From Empedobacter stercoris (lineage in GTDB: Bacteria > Bacteroidota > Bacteroidia > Flavobacteriales > Weeksellaceae): 64,000 bases of DNA. Shown here piece by piece: positions 44,260-53,120 of this stretch. A program made the position numbers and the translations under genes. The DNA lies in NCBI RefSeq assembly GCF_025244765.1, contig NZ_CP104209.1, positions 1,928,501 through 1,992,500 on the forward strand. The letters run 5' to 3'. Each line of letters starts with the position of its first letter. Position 1 is the stretch's first letter. The notes under the pieces were generated by a model. The model was not told the DNA's origin. It worked only from the letters and a program-made list of their open reading frames with translations, and did no database searches.

Positions 44260-46058
44260 TGACAACGGCAAGAGTTTTAAATAGTTTTTTAGTGTTTGCC
44301 CTAACGTCTATTACAGCGTTAGCACAACAAATTACTTTTAAATCTGATGCAGATAAAACGCAGGTCAGTTTAGGAGAAGCATTTAGTGTGGGCTTTTTTA
44401 TCGAATCTAATACCGATAGTTATACGATTGATCAACCAATGAAATATCCTCCGCACAAAGGATTACAAATTGTTGGAGAACAACGTTCTCAAAACGTGTC
44501 GTATATAAATGGTCGAGGAATAATAGAAGATGGAATTATCTTAGCTTTTGTAGCAGAAAAAGAGGGGAAATATAGAGTTGGAGCTGCAAAAATTGTCATT
44601 AATGGGAAAACGTATACATCAAAACCTGTTGATGTTGTTGTAAAAGGAACTGGATTAACCCACAATAATTATAGAAGTAATACTTCGCAACCTGTTTTTT
44701 TACAAAGTAAAGTTTCGAAAACAAATCCTTATGTTAACGAACAAGTTAGTTTATCGGTAAAATTATATGCAAAAGATTTGTCATACTTAAACCGTAAACA
44801 GAATTTTAGACAAGGTAATTTAGATGGTTTAAGCCCTAAAATTGTTAAAAGTTCTCCAGAAAATATCAAACAAGAAATAGTTGCGGGTAAACAATATTTT
44901 TCTGAAGAAGTTGCACGTTATTATGTATTTCCTCAGAAACCAGGAAAAATAGAAATTGATCCGTTTTCAGTTGATGTCGTATTGCCTACAACCTATGGAG
45001 CAGAAGCGGTAGAAGTGCGTAGTAATCCAGTTGTAATTAACGCTAAAGAATTACCAGAAAATGGTCGTCCAAAGAATTTTAGCGGTGCAGTTGGGCAATT
45101 TAAAATGAATGCTTCAGTTGATAAAAAAGAAGTTTCAACGAATGAAAGTATAAATTTTGATATTGAAATTGTTGGAACAGGAAACTTCAATACAATCAAT
45201 TTACCTGAAATCAATGCACCTAAAAACGTAGAAAAATTTGCACCTAAAAAACGTGATGCCTACAAAACTTACGATACGGGAATGAAAGGAAAGGTAGCTG
45301 AACAAACTGTTCTTGTTCCAAATTATGGTGGAGAATATACAATCTCACCAGTTGAATTTAGTTATTTTGATCCTGCAAAAGAAAAATATATCACGTTAAA
45401 ATCTGACTCAATTCAACTAAATGTTTCAGGTTCTAAAAATGCAGACTCTACCAAAACTCTAACATCAAACAAAACATCAGACTCTACAATTTTAGAAAAA
45501 TTTGATGAAATTAAAAACGATGTTAAAGAAGGAAAAAGTGGCTGGTTGTGGTTAACTGGAGGTGTGATTATTTTAAGTGCAGGAGGTTTATTTTTGATGA
45601 AAAATAAAAATAATTCAACAGAAAAAGAAAAATCAGAACCAAAAGTAAAACCAATCAACGAACAGAAAAATTTCGAAGCTTTTCAACCCAAAATAGAAAC
45701 ACAAAAATTCACATTGGTAGAAAAACCAATAATCAATTCTAATCAAATTTCAGCTGAATTAGAAGAACTGAAGCAGAAAATAAAAGCAGAAGATCAAAAA
45801 GATTTTTATCAATTACAAGAAAATATTTTGTGTAATGTGGCGATGAAAAATACGAATACAGATTTAGCTAATTTTTCGGATGAAATTATTGCTGAAAAAT
45901 TACTGAAAAATGGTGTAAGTGAACTTGCTGTTGAACAATGGACTTTGTTGTTGAATAACGCTAGACAAGCTAAGTATGCTTATGGTGGCCTGAATCAAAA
46001 TTTAGACGAAGTTTTCGAAGCAACACGAAATGTAGCAGAAGAATTGATGCGAAAATAA
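44259..46058 (+). CDS. batD: BatD-like protein
   Basis: 599 residues from ATG at 44259, one base into the batC stop (TAATG); a TTG six bases earlier is less likely. Signal peptide (MTTARVLNSFLVFALTSITALAQ), several immunoglobulin-like/BatD beta domains (about 25-385), one span near 430-448 (WLWLTGGVIILSAGGLFL), and a cytoplasmic helical tail with a Lys/Glu-rich linker. Completes the operon, ending at a terminator. Proposed envelope-anchoring partner of the BatA/B complex. Confidence 0.9.
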   Translation: MTTARVLNSFLVFALTSITALAQQITFKSDADKTQVSLGEAFSVGFFIESNTDSYTIDQPMKYPPHKGLQIVGEQRSQNVSYINGRGIIEDGIILAFVAEKEGKYRVGAAKIVINGKTYTSKPVDVVVKGTGLTHNNYRSNTSQPVFLQSKVSKTNPYVNEQVSLSVKLYAKDLSYLNRKQNFRQGNLDGLSPKIVKSSPENIKQEIVAGKQYFSEEVARYYVFPQKPGKIEIDPFSVDVVLPTTYGAEAVEVRSNPVVINAKELPENGRPKNFSGAVGQFKMNASVDKKEVSTNESINFDIEIVGTGNFNTINLPEINAPKNVEKFAPKKRDAYKTYDTGMKGKVAEQTVLVPNYGGEYTISPVEFSYFDPAKEKYITLKSDSIQLNVSGSKNADSTKTLTSNKTSDSTILEKFDEIKNDVKEGKSGWLWLTGGVIILSAGGLFLMKNKNNSTEKEKSEPKVKPINEQKNFEAFQPKIETQKFTLVEKPIINSNQISAELEELKQKIKAEDQKDFYQLQENILCNVAMKNTNTDLANFSDEIIAEKLLKNGVSELAVEQWTLLLNNARQAKYAYGGLNQNLDEVFEATRNVAEELMRK

Positions 46059-46079
46059 ATTTCAAATTTTTTAGATCAT

Positions 46080-46120
46080 AAAAGGGATAATCTCAATTTT
46101 TGAGTTGTCCCTTTTATTTT
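46080..46120 (+). terminator. Terminator after batD
   Basis: AAAAGGGA (46080-46087) pairs with TCCCTTTT (46108-46115), with an inner CTCAA/TTGAG stem, then T-rich sequence. Imperfect stem with an internal loop. Confidence 0.75.
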
Positions 46121-46217
46121 ACAATTCATCCACAATATTTAACAGCTCATCAACATATAATTTCAAAATTAATTGGTAGTTAAGAACTTTGATTCAACAA
46201 ATTAAAACACACCAATT

Positions 46218-46844
46218 ATGAAAACAATCTTCTTAACTATCGCAACATTATTTTCAATATCAGCTTTTGCACAAAATAAATTTGAATCAGATTTGAGTAC
46301 TATTTTAGTCGAATGGAACAAAGGAAATCATTCTTCAGAAGCTAATTTTAAGCAATTAATCAACGACTATCCGAATGAATGGTTACCAAAATATTACTTG
46401 TCTTTATCTGAAATCCTAAAAACGTTTGAATCGAATGACGCAGATTATAACGAAAAAATTTTATCACAAGTAAAAATTCAATTAGATGATTTATTGAAAA
46501 GTAATCCTTTAAATACAGAGATTTTAAACTTAAAAGCCTTGTATTTAACAGCAGAAATTGTGCAGAATCCAATGCAGAATGGAGCTGTTTATTATGGCGA
46601 AGTTTTACAAATCTATCAAAAATCGTTGGCATTAAATCCGACAAATCCACGTTCTGTTTTAGGATTGGCAGAGTTTAATATCAATTCGGCAAAGTACAGT
46701 GGAATGGATATTACACAAGATTGCAAAAATGTAAAAAAATCTTTAGCTTTATTTGATGCTGAAAAACCAAAGAATAACGAACCAAAATGGGGTAAAAATC
46801 GTGCGCAAAACTTGTTGAATAATGAATGTAAAACTGTACAATAA
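46218..46844 (+). CDS. Secreted TPR-like protein
   Basis: 208 residues. Signal peptide ending SAFAQ (about residue 18). The mature part is helical with TPR-like helix pairs: LPKYYLSLSEILKTF, ILNLKALYLTAEI, GEVLQIYQKSLALNPTNPRSVLGLAEF. The repeats are degenerate. Flavobacterial proteins of this kind are often annotated as TPR or hypothetical; role unknown. Stands alone after the Bat terminator. Confidence 0.7.
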   Translation: MKTIFLTIATLFSISAFAQNKFESDLSTILVEWNKGNHSSEANFKQLINDYPNEWLPKYYLSLSEILKTFESNDADYNEKILSQVKIQLDDLLKSNPLNTEILNLKALYLTAEIVQNPMQNGAVYYGEVLQIYQKSLALNPTNPRSVLGLAEFNINSAKYSGMDITQDCKNVKKSLALFDAEKPKNNEPKWGKNRAQNLLNNECKTVQ

Positions 46845-46911
46845 TGATAGCTTTAGTAGCACAGTTTATTCACGAAATTATTTTTTTGGTTGATTAATTT
46901 AATTGCTTGAT

Positions 46912-47271
46912 ATGAATAGTGATGTAAAAAAAATAATTTTTGTATTAATACTGATGATTTATTCATTAGTGTCAATTAAGAATGAAGTTATTGGAAATAA
47001 TATTATTAGATATTTAGCTTTAGGATTGATTATTTACAAATTTGTAAAAGGTATAATCGTTTCAGATAAAAAATTGATTCTACGAAATACGCTAATTCTG
47101 TTTATTGTGAATATTTTGATTTATAGCATTATTTTTTTAACATCTCCTAATATTACGATGAATCAATTTTTTCATCCCGAAGCGTTAAAATATTTTATTG
47201 GTTATTTTTCTTTCAGTATTGCGGCATCGTTTGTAAACACTAGTGTTTACAAACGATTTCAAAAAAAATGA
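46912..47271 (+). CDS. Small four-span membrane protein, coupled to the LytS-type kinase gene
   Basis: 119 residues from ATG at 46912 (a TTG at 46903 would add 3). Hydrophobic segments near 10-25, 31-48, 58-78 and 93-113 with short loops. Unknown family. Its coding region runs 29 bp into the kinase gene and contains the perfect 32-bp palindrome that surrounds the kinase start. The overlap suggests it is translated together with the kinase and may be a membrane partner of it. Confidence 0.65.
   Translation: MNSDVKKIIFVLILMIYSLVSIKNEVIGNNIIRYLALGLIIYKFVKGIIVSDKKLILRNTLILFIVNILIYSIIFLTSPNITMNQFFHPEALKYFIGYFSFSIAASFVNTSVYKRFQKK
47226..47257. repeat. Perfect 32-bp palindrome over the kinase start
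   Basis: Left arm ATCGTTTGTAAACACT (47226-47241) is followed directly by its reverse complement, with centre CTAG at 47240-47243. It lies inside the end of the small membrane protein gene and contains the GTG start of the kinase gene (47243) in its right arm. As RNA it would fold into a stem of up to 14 bp around the CTAG loop. Confidence 0.95.
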
Positions 47272-48106
47272 TAAACAAATAGATAATCCTAAGAGTGAGA
47301 TTTGGAAATATTTTGTTCAATCAATTGTTTTTACTCAATTACTTTATTTTGTTTTTGTAAACTTTGACAATCTATTTTTCATTAAAAAAGTATTTTATAG
47401 TCATTGGATAAATTATTTTTTAGTTGGAATTATAACAATTATATTCTTGTTATTCTTCTATTTTCTTGAGCGAAGACGTTACAAATTAGAAACTAAAATA
47501 TTTCTTGAATCAACAAAAGCCGAAACGGCTACCGCAAATTTCGAAACCTTAAAAAATCAATTAGATCCTCATTTTCTTTTTAATAGTTTGAATGTTTTAA
47601 CAGGTTTAATTGAAGAAAATCCAGCTAATGCAATTGATTTTACAACGTCGCTTTCTAAGATTTATCGCTATGTTTTAGAACAAAAAGACAAAGAAGTTGT
47701 TCCGATTCAAGAAGAAATAAATTTTGCAAAAACGTATGTTAAGTTACTCAAATTGCGTTTTGAGAATAGCATTGATTTTGAAATTGAACAAACAACTTTC
47801 TTTGAAAACGAATTTATTGTTCCGCTTTCTTTGCAGATTTTATTAGAAAATACGATTAAACATAATGTGGTTTCGGAACAAAAACCATTAAAAATAAAAA
47901 TTTATAAAAGAGATGATTCATTAATTGTAGAAAATTCTTTTCAACCCAAAGATTCTATCAAAGAATCGACAAGAATTGGACTGAAGAATATTATTAACCG
48001 ATACCAACTAATCTCAAATCGAGAAGTGAATATTGAAAAAAATCAAGAAGTTTTTCAAGTTCAACTTCCTATTTTAACTCAAAATGTGAATACTGAACTA
48101 ACATAA
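47243..48106 (+). CDS. LytS-like sensor histidine kinase (His_kinase/HATPase type)
   Basis: 287 residues from a GTG at 47243, the only plausible start: an in-frame stop lies at 47234 and no ATG follows until the conserved part. Two spans (about 24-48 and 56-76), then the His_kinase phosphoacceptor NQLDPHFLFNSLNVLTGLIEENP with His110 and a HATPase domain with LQILLENTIKHNVV. It senses an unknown envelope signal and phosphorylates the LytTR regulator encoded 8 bp later. Confidence 0.9.
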   Translation: MFTNDFKKNDKQIDNPKSEIWKYFVQSIVFTQLLYFVFVNFDNLFFIKKVFYSHWINYFLVGIITIIFLLFFYFLERRRYKLETKIFLESTKAETATANFETLKNQLDPHFLFNSLNVLTGLIEENPANAIDFTTSLSKIYRYVLEQKDKEVVPIQEEINFAKTYVKLLKLRFENSIDFEIEQTTFFENEFIVPLSLQILLENTIKHNVVSEQKPLKIKIYKRDDSLIVENSFQPKDSIKESTRIGLKNIINRYQLISNREVNIEKNQEVFQVQLPILTQNVNTELT

Positions 48107-48114
48107 AAAAACGG

Positions 48115-48867
48115 ATGAAAATACTAATTATAGAAGACGAAAAGCCTGCAGCGCGTTTGTTGAAAAGACGTGTAGAAAAATTGGGTTATCAAATTCATGA
48201 AATGCTACATTCTGTTGAAGAAAGTGTTGCTTGGTTGAAGGCAAATCCGCATCCAGACTTAATTTTTTTGGATATACAATTGTCAGATGGTTTGTCCTTT
48301 GATATTTTTAATCAAGTTAAACTCTCTTCCTCTATAATTTTCACAACAGCTTATGACGAATATGTATTGAAAGCGTTTAAATTAAATTCGGTTGATTATT
48401 TGTTGAAACCTGTTGATGAAGAGGAATTGAAGTTTGCAATTGAAAAATTTGAAAAACAATTTCAGCAAGCATCTTCAAGTTTTAATCTAAATGAATTGAA
48501 AAATTTTTTTTCAAATAATCAAACAGAAAAATTTAAAGAACGTTTTTCGATTAAAATCGGAACTTCCATAAAAATTATAGAAACCGAAAACATCGAGTGT
48601 TTCTTTAGTGAGAACAAAGCTACTTACATACATACAAAAGACAATCGTAATTATGTAATTGATTTTTCTTTAGAAAAAGTAGAAGATCAACTCGATCCAA
48701 AGAAATTTTTTAGGATTAATCGTGGTCAGATCATTCATATCGATTCGATAAAAGAAATAACAATGTATTCTAACTCAAGATTAAAAATAGTTTTAAATAC
48801 TTATAACGAATTGGATTTGATAGTGAGTCGAGAAAAAGTAACTGATTTTAAAAATTGGTTAGAATAA
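48115..48867 (+). CDS. LytTR family response regulator
   Basis: 250 residues. Receiver domain 1 to about 120 with acid pocket IIEDEK (Asp8), phosphoacceptor Asp53 in FLDIQLSDGL and the conserved Lys in YLLKPVD. A LytTR DNA-binding domain occupies about 150-245 (ERFSIKIGTSIKII...ENIECFFSENKATYIHT...FFRINRGQIIHIDSIKEI). It is the partner of the LytS-like kinase. Target promoters cannot be read from the sequence. Confidence 0.93.
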   Translation: MKILIIEDEKPAARLLKRRVEKLGYQIHEMLHSVEESVAWLKANPHPDLIFLDIQLSDGLSFDIFNQVKLSSSIIFTTAYDEYVLKAFKLNSVDYLLKPVDEEELKFAIEKFEKQFQQASSSFNLNELKNFFSNNQTEKFKERFSIKIGTSIKIIETENIECFFSENKATYIHTKDNRNYVIDFSLEKVEDQLDPKKFFRINRGQIIHIDSIKEITMYSNSRLKIVLNTYNELDLIVSREKVTDFKNWLE

Positions 48868-48913
48868 TAAAAATTCTTTATTTTGTAGACAAATTAACAT
48901 CTAAAAAAATAGA

Positions 48914-49528
48914 ATGAATAATATTGTTTCTTTTTTCGAAAAACTTTCTATTAGTGAGATCGGAACCACATTTGCGGTACTTTTTGCAGTTATTGATATT
49001 CTGGGAAGTATTCCGATTATTGTAGGAATTCGAAGTAAAGTGGGACATATACAATCGGAGAAAGCTACGATTGCAGCTGGTATTTTATTGATTTCTTTTC
49101 TATTTTTTGGAACCAAAATTTTAAAATTAGTAGGTGTTGATGTTCAGTCGTTTGCTATTGCTGGTGCTTTTGTGATTTTTATCATCGCGTTGGAACTGAT
49201 ACTGGGAATTGAAATACAGAAAGGCGTCGAATCTAACTCTGCATCTATTGTCCCTATTGCGTTTCCGTTGGTAGCAGGAGCTGGATCATTGACAACAGTT
49301 TTGTCGCTTCGTTCGCAGTATGCAGATATTAACATTGTGATAGCTATTATTTTAAATATGTTAATCGTATATTTGGTGCTGAAATTTGCAGGTAAACTCG
49401 AAAAATGGTTGGGACCTGGAGTTTTATCGGTACTGAAAAAAGTATTTGGAGTGATATTATTGTCAATTGCAATCAAATTATTTACCTCAAATATCGGTGC
49501 TTTGTTTATGAATGAAATTAATATTTAA
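48914..49528 (+). CDS. MarC family integral membrane protein
   Basis: 204 residues with six hydrophobic segments. The family features AVIDILGSIPIIVGI near the first span and FPLVAGAGSLTTVLSL near 120 are present. The MarC role is unresolved (earlier claims of a drug pump are disputed). Next to an apparently cotranscribed small membrane protein, 14 bp downstream. Confidence 0.88.
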   Translation: MNNIVSFFEKLSISEIGTTFAVLFAVIDILGSIPIIVGIRSKVGHIQSEKATIAAGILLISFLFFGTKILKLVGVDVQSFAIAGAFVIFIIALELILGIEIQKGVESNSASIVPIAFPLVAGAGSLTTVLSLRSQYADINIVIAIILNMLIVYLVLKFAGKLEKWLGPGVLSVLKKVFGVILLSIAIKLFTSNIGALFMNEINI

Positions 49529-49542
49529 AAATTCATTATCTA

Positions 49543-49743
49543 ATGAAAACATATATTTATATCGCAACAATTGTTTTGTTGATAGGATTAGGTTATAACC
49601 TATATGAGATGGATTATAAAGCTGGATTGATGGCTGAAGCTAACTTTCGTAGTGTTTTAGGAATTGGAGCTTCTGTTTGTGGATTAATTTTAGTATCTGT
49701 TTATTTTAGCTTTTTCCGCTTACAAGCAAATCTTAAGAAGTAA
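49543..49743 (+). CDS. Small two-span membrane protein
   Basis: 66 residues with spans at about 5-20 (YIATIVLLIGLGYNLY) and 40-58 (LGIGASVCGLILVSVYFSFF), a loop containing DYKAGLMAEANFRS and a short basic C-terminus. It follows marC by 14 bp and ends just before a terminator, so the pair probably forms an operon. No family recognised. Confidence 0.65.
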   Translation: MKTYIYIATIVLLIGLGYNLYEMDYKAGLMAEANFRSVLGIGASVCGLILVSVYFSFFRLQANLKK

Positions 49744-49768
49744 ACTATTTATCTGTAGAAATAAAATA

Positions 49769-49801
49769 AAAAAGATTAACCCGAAAAGGTTAATCTTTTT
49801 T
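49769..49801. terminator. Bidirectional terminator between the small membrane gene and rnpA
   Basis: 13-bp stem AAAAAGATTAACC (49769-49781) / GGTTAATCTTTTT (49788-49800), 6-nt loop. It overlaps the rnpA stop region. Confidence 0.9.
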
Positions 49802-50170
49802 TGTTTGTATTGCTTCGTTCAACTTTTCTAATAATATTTTGACAGAATTTTCAATCACTTCAAAAGGTTGATGTTTAGATGAAGTATAAATCATCACCAT
49901 ATCGATCGAATATTGTTCTGAAGTTTGAATTAATAATTTATTTAATCGATAAGCTTCTTTTGCACGACGCTTCAAAAGATTTCGATCTACTGCGTGTTTA
50001 AATTTTTTCTTCGAAACACTCACTCCTACTCGAATATCATACTCTTCTTTTGGCTTGATTTTGTAGACAAATCTGATGGGATGAGAAACAAATGTTTTTC
50101 CATCAGAAAACAATTCATCGAATGCTTTTCTGCTTTTAAGTTTCTCATTCTTACCAAAAGTCAATTTCAT
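49790..50170 (-). CDS. rnpA: Ribonuclease P protein component
   Basis: 126 residues from the ATG at 50168-50170; an upstream ATG at 50203 would add 11 residues and is less likely since MKLTFGKNEKLKSRKAFDELFSDGK is the family start. The RNR-type signature KFKHAVDRNLLKRRAKEAYRLNK is present. RnpA binds the RNase P RNA and matures tRNA 5' ends. rpmH, often its partner gene, is not here. Confidence 0.93.
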   Translation of the reverse strand: MKLTFGKNEKLKSRKAFDELFSDGKTFVSHPIRFVYKIKPKEEYDIRVGVSVSKKKFKHAVDRNLLKRRAKEAYRLNKLLIQTSEQYSIDMVMIYTSSKHQPFEVIENSVKILLEKLNEAIQTKKD

Positions 50171-50235
50171 ATTGCTAAATTCTACGTAAATTTGTACTTG
50201 CAAAAGTAAGTATTCTAAAAAGTTTTAGAATTATG

Positions 50236-50243
50236 TAACTTTG
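50236..50243 (+). promoter_or_regulatory. Candidate promoter of the bacilliredoxin gene
   Basis: TAACTTTG matches TAnnTTTG and ends 39 bp before the ATG. No clear -33 TTG. Confidence 0.4.
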
Positions 50244-50282
50244 AAAATAATTTATTTTTATTAAAACAAAAAAAAGAAGAAT

Positions 50283-50693
50283 ATGTATCCAGCAGAAATA
50301 GTAATGCCGATGAAGGCTCAGTTAACTTCTAATGGTTTCGAAGATTTAACTACTCCAGAACAAGTAGAAGCAGCAATCAAACAAGAAGGGACAACTTTGG
50401 TAATGGTAAACAGTGTTTGTGGTTGTGCTGCAGGTGCTGCACGCCCGGGTGTTGTCATGTCATTGAATAATGAAAAAGTTCCAACACATTTAACAACAGT
50501 TTTCGCAGGATTTGATAAAGATGCTGTAGCAAAAGCGCGTGAGTTTTTTGCACCATTCCCTCCAAGTTCTCCTGCAGTAGCTTTGTTCAAAGATGGTGAA
50601 TTAGTTCATATGTTAGAGCGTCATCATATCGAAGGACACTCTGCAGATGCTATTGCAGAAAATTTAAAAGCTGCCTATAACGAGTTTGCTTAA
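50283..50693 (+). CDS. BrxA/BrxB family bacilliredoxin
   Basis: 136 residues, full length. The active motif CGC (Cys46-Gly-Cys48) sits in MVNSVCGCAAGAARPGV, and PPSSPAVALFKDGELVHMLERHHIEGHSA is conserved in the family (YphP/YqiW). Bacilliredoxins remove bacillithiol from mixed disulfides in Bacillus; Bacteroidota homologues are common but some lack bacillithiol, so the thiol partner here is uncertain. Single gene with terminator. Confidence 0.93.
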   Translation: MYPAEIVMPMKAQLTSNGFEDLTTPEQVEAAIKQEGTTLVMVNSVCGCAAGAARPGVVMSLNNEKVPTHLTTVFAGFDKDAVAKAREFFAPFPPSSPAVALFKDGELVHMLERHHIEGHSADAIAENLKAAYNEFA

Positions 50694-50722
50694 TACGATA
50701 TAAATCATATTAGGATTTATTT

Positions 50723-50756
50723 AACCCATAATCATTGTGATTATGGGTTTTTTATT
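50723..50756 (+). terminator. Terminator after the bacilliredoxin gene
   Basis: 12-bp stem AACCCATAATCA (50723-50734) / TGATTATGGGTT (50738-50749), 3-nt loop, T-rich tail. Confidence 0.9.
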
Positions 50757-50842
50757 TTTTTTTGTTAATTATTTTGAAATTGTAATATAATTGTTTAGTT
50801 TTATTCCATATTAAACAGAAATAACACTAAAAATTAATAATT

Positions 50843-51760
50843 ATGAAGAAAATTTTTACGCTTTTATCTATTGCAGCATTAACAACATCGTACGCTCAAA
50901 CATTGAAATTAGAAAAAGTAGCAGAAGGATTACCAAAAGCATCTTCTCAAGCTCCAGTTCACAAAGCGAACGAGCAAACACTTATCCAATATAAGGATGG
51001 AGAAAATTTCTCTGATTCGACACCTGTTTGTGATGGCGCTATTAATCATGATTCTAGATTTTTTAAATTGTCAGATTATGGAATTACAGGAGCTTTCACT
51101 GTAACTAAAGTTGATTTCGTAGCTTCATCTCTTGCAAAAACAGCAGTTTGGGCAGAAGTAGTGACAGTAGCTCCTGGTACAAATATTAAAGCTGCTGAAA
51201 TACCAGGTTCAGCACTTACATTAACAGATGCTTATGGGTCTATTACGACAGTTGGAGGTGAAAATAATTGGGAATCTATTCCATTAATGGAAACAGTTGA
51301 AATTCCTGCAGGAGTTGATTTTGGAGTTGCAGTAGCTTATGTATTTGAAAGAAATATTTGGTTTGGTAATAACGAAGGTGGAGAAACAGCACCATCATAT
51401 ATTGGTTGGCCAGACTCTGAATGTGTAAATGATGATGGAGCAAGTACAGTAGCTTCAGTTGGTTTCCCAGTTAGTTGGATTATGAATGTAACAGGAAATG
51501 TAGAAGGTTTAGGTACTGTTGAGTTAGGATCTAATAAATTAGCTGTATATCCAAACCCAGCAACAACAGAAGTTAACGTTAAATTAGAAGGATCTAAAGT
51601 TGCAGACGTTACAGTTGCTGATGTAACAGGACGTGTAATTCCAGTAAGCTTCTCTAAAGATGGTAAAGTTGATACATCAAGATTAGCTGCAGGAGTTTAC
51701 TTCTTAAGAGTTAAAGATGACAAAGGAGTAACAAGAATCCAAAAAATCATCAAAAAATAA
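50843..51760 (+). CDS. T9SS type A sorting-domain protein, unknown function
   Basis: 305 residues. Signal peptide (MKKIFTLLSIAALTTSYAQ), a central beta-rich domain (about 35-220) with SDYGITGAFTVTKVDFVASS and IPAGVDFGVAVAYVFERN, and a C-terminal T9SS tail LAVYPNPATTEVNVKLEGS...LAAGVYFLRVKDDKGVTRIQKIIKK that directs export through PorU/V-type machinery and attachment to the surface. Codon use looks biased to common codons, which hints at high expression. Own terminator follows. Confidence 0.88.
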   Translation: MKKIFTLLSIAALTTSYAQTLKLEKVAEGLPKASSQAPVHKANEQTLIQYKDGENFSDSTPVCDGAINHDSRFFKLSDYGITGAFTVTKVDFVASSLAKTAVWAEVVTVAPGTNIKAAEIPGSALTLTDAYGSITTVGGENNWESIPLMETVEIPAGVDFGVAVAYVFERNIWFGNNEGGETAPSYIGWPDSECVNDDGASTVASVGFPVSWIMNVTGNVEGLGTVELGSNKLAVYPNPATTEVNVKLEGSKVADVTVADVTGRVIPVSFSKDGKVDTSRLAAGVYFLRVKDDKGVTRIQKIIKK

Positions 51761-51791
51761 TTTTTGATAACAAATTTTTATACAATTATAG

Positions 51792-51821
51792 AAAAGTGGA
51801 GCAATTTGTTCCACTTTTTTT
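51792..51821 (+). terminator. Terminator after the T9SS protein gene
   Basis: AAAAGTGGA (51792-51800) pairs with TCCACTTTT (51810-51818), inner CAA/TTG pairing, T run. Confidence 0.8.
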
Positions 51822-52013
51822 ATGTTCAAAATTCTTTCAAAAAGATGTTTTATAAATTATAATTCTAAGAAAAGTACAAATCCCTGAATTAACATCATAA
51901 CATAAATTATATCATATCATATTGATTGCTAAACCAATGAAAGAGAGAAAAATGTATTGAAATTATCAGTAAATTAGCATTTCGAAATATATTATACATT
52001 ATTTAATAAACAA

Positions 52014-53009
52014 ATGAGAATAGCAGTCGTAGGCGCTACCGGAATGGTCGGCAGAGTTATGCTCCAAGTTTTGGAAGAAAGAAATTTTCCAATCACTGAA
52101 ATTATACCAGTAGCATCAGAAAGATCAATAGGAAAAACTATTGAATACAAAGGAAAAGAATACAAAATTGTATCAATGCAGGATGCTGTAGAAATGCGAC
52201 CAGATATCGCAGTTTTTTCGGCAGGTGGAGAAACTTCCAAACAGTGGGCGCCTAAGTTTGCAGAAGTTGGGATAACTGTAATTGATAATTCATCGGCCTG
52301 GAGAATGGACCCTAATTGTCCGTTAGTTGTACCAGAAATAAATGCAGATATTTTAACACCAAACGATAAAATTATCGCAAATCCTAACTGTTCTACAATT
52401 CAGTTGGTAATGATTTTAAATCCTTTGCACAAAAAATACGGAATTAAGCGTGTCGTTGTTTCTACTTATCAATCGGTTACAGGAACTGGTAAAGATGCCG
52501 TAGAGCAATTGAATGGTGAAATTGAAGGTCGTGATGTAACAAAAGTATATCCTTATCAAATTTTCAAAAATGCGCTACCACATTGTGATGTTTTTGATGA
52601 AGAAACAGGTTATACAAAAGAAGAATTAAAATTAACGAGAGAACCTCGTAAAATTATGCGTGTTGATGAGATGAATATCACAGCAACTGCAGTTCGTGTT
52701 CCTGTACAAGGAGGACATTCGGAGTCTGTAAACATCGAGTTTGAAAATGATTTTGATTTAGCAGAAGTTCGTAAACTGTTAGCAGAACAAGATGGTGTAA
52801 CGGTACAAGATAATCCTGATACAAATACTTATCCAATGGCCTTCTATTCGGAGGGGAAAGATGATGTTTTTGTAGGACGTATTCGTCGCGATTTATCCCA
52901 ACCCAATACACTAAATTGTTGGATTGTTGCCGATAATTTACGTAAAGGTGCTGCAACAAATGCAGTTCAAATTGCCGAATATTTAGTAAGAAAGAATTTA
53001 GTTGGATAA
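52014..53009 (+). CDS. asd: Aspartate-semialdehyde dehydrogenase
   Basis: 331 residues. N-terminal GATGMVGRVMLQVL (7-20) binds NADP, the nucleophile is Cys126 in IIANPNCSTIQLV, and the C-terminal His/Arg motif RVPVQGGHSESVNIEF is intact. It converts aspartyl phosphate to aspartate semialdehyde, the branch point for lysine/diaminopimelate, threonine and methionine. Single gene between terminators. Confidence 0.97.
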   Translation: MRIAVVGATGMVGRVMLQVLEERNFPITEIIPVASERSIGKTIEYKGKEYKIVSMQDAVEMRPDIAVFSAGGETSKQWAPKFAEVGITVIDNSSAWRMDPNCPLVVPEINADILTPNDKIIANPNCSTIQLVMILNPLHKKYGIKRVVVSTYQSVTGTGKDAVEQLNGEIEGRDVTKVYPYQIFKNALPHCDVFDEETGYTKEELKLTREPRKIMRVDEMNITATAVRVPVQGGHSESVNIEFENDFDLAEVRKLLAEQDGVTVQDNPDTNTYPMAFYSEGKDDVFVGRIRRDLSQPNTLNCWIVADNLRKGAATNAVQIAEYLVRKNLVG

Positions 53010-53040
53010 TAATAAATTAGAACTATTCTATAATAAAAGA

Positions 53041-53074
53041 AAATCTGATATAGCATATTATATCAGATTTTTTT
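53041..53074 (+). terminator. Terminator after asd
   Basis: 12-bp stem AAATCTGATATA (53041-53052) / TATATCAGATTT (53059-53070), 6-nt loop, then T run. Confidence 0.88.
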
Positions 53075-53120
53075 ATGTAATAAAATGTATTTTTGAATAT
53101 AATTGAAAACAATATAATAT

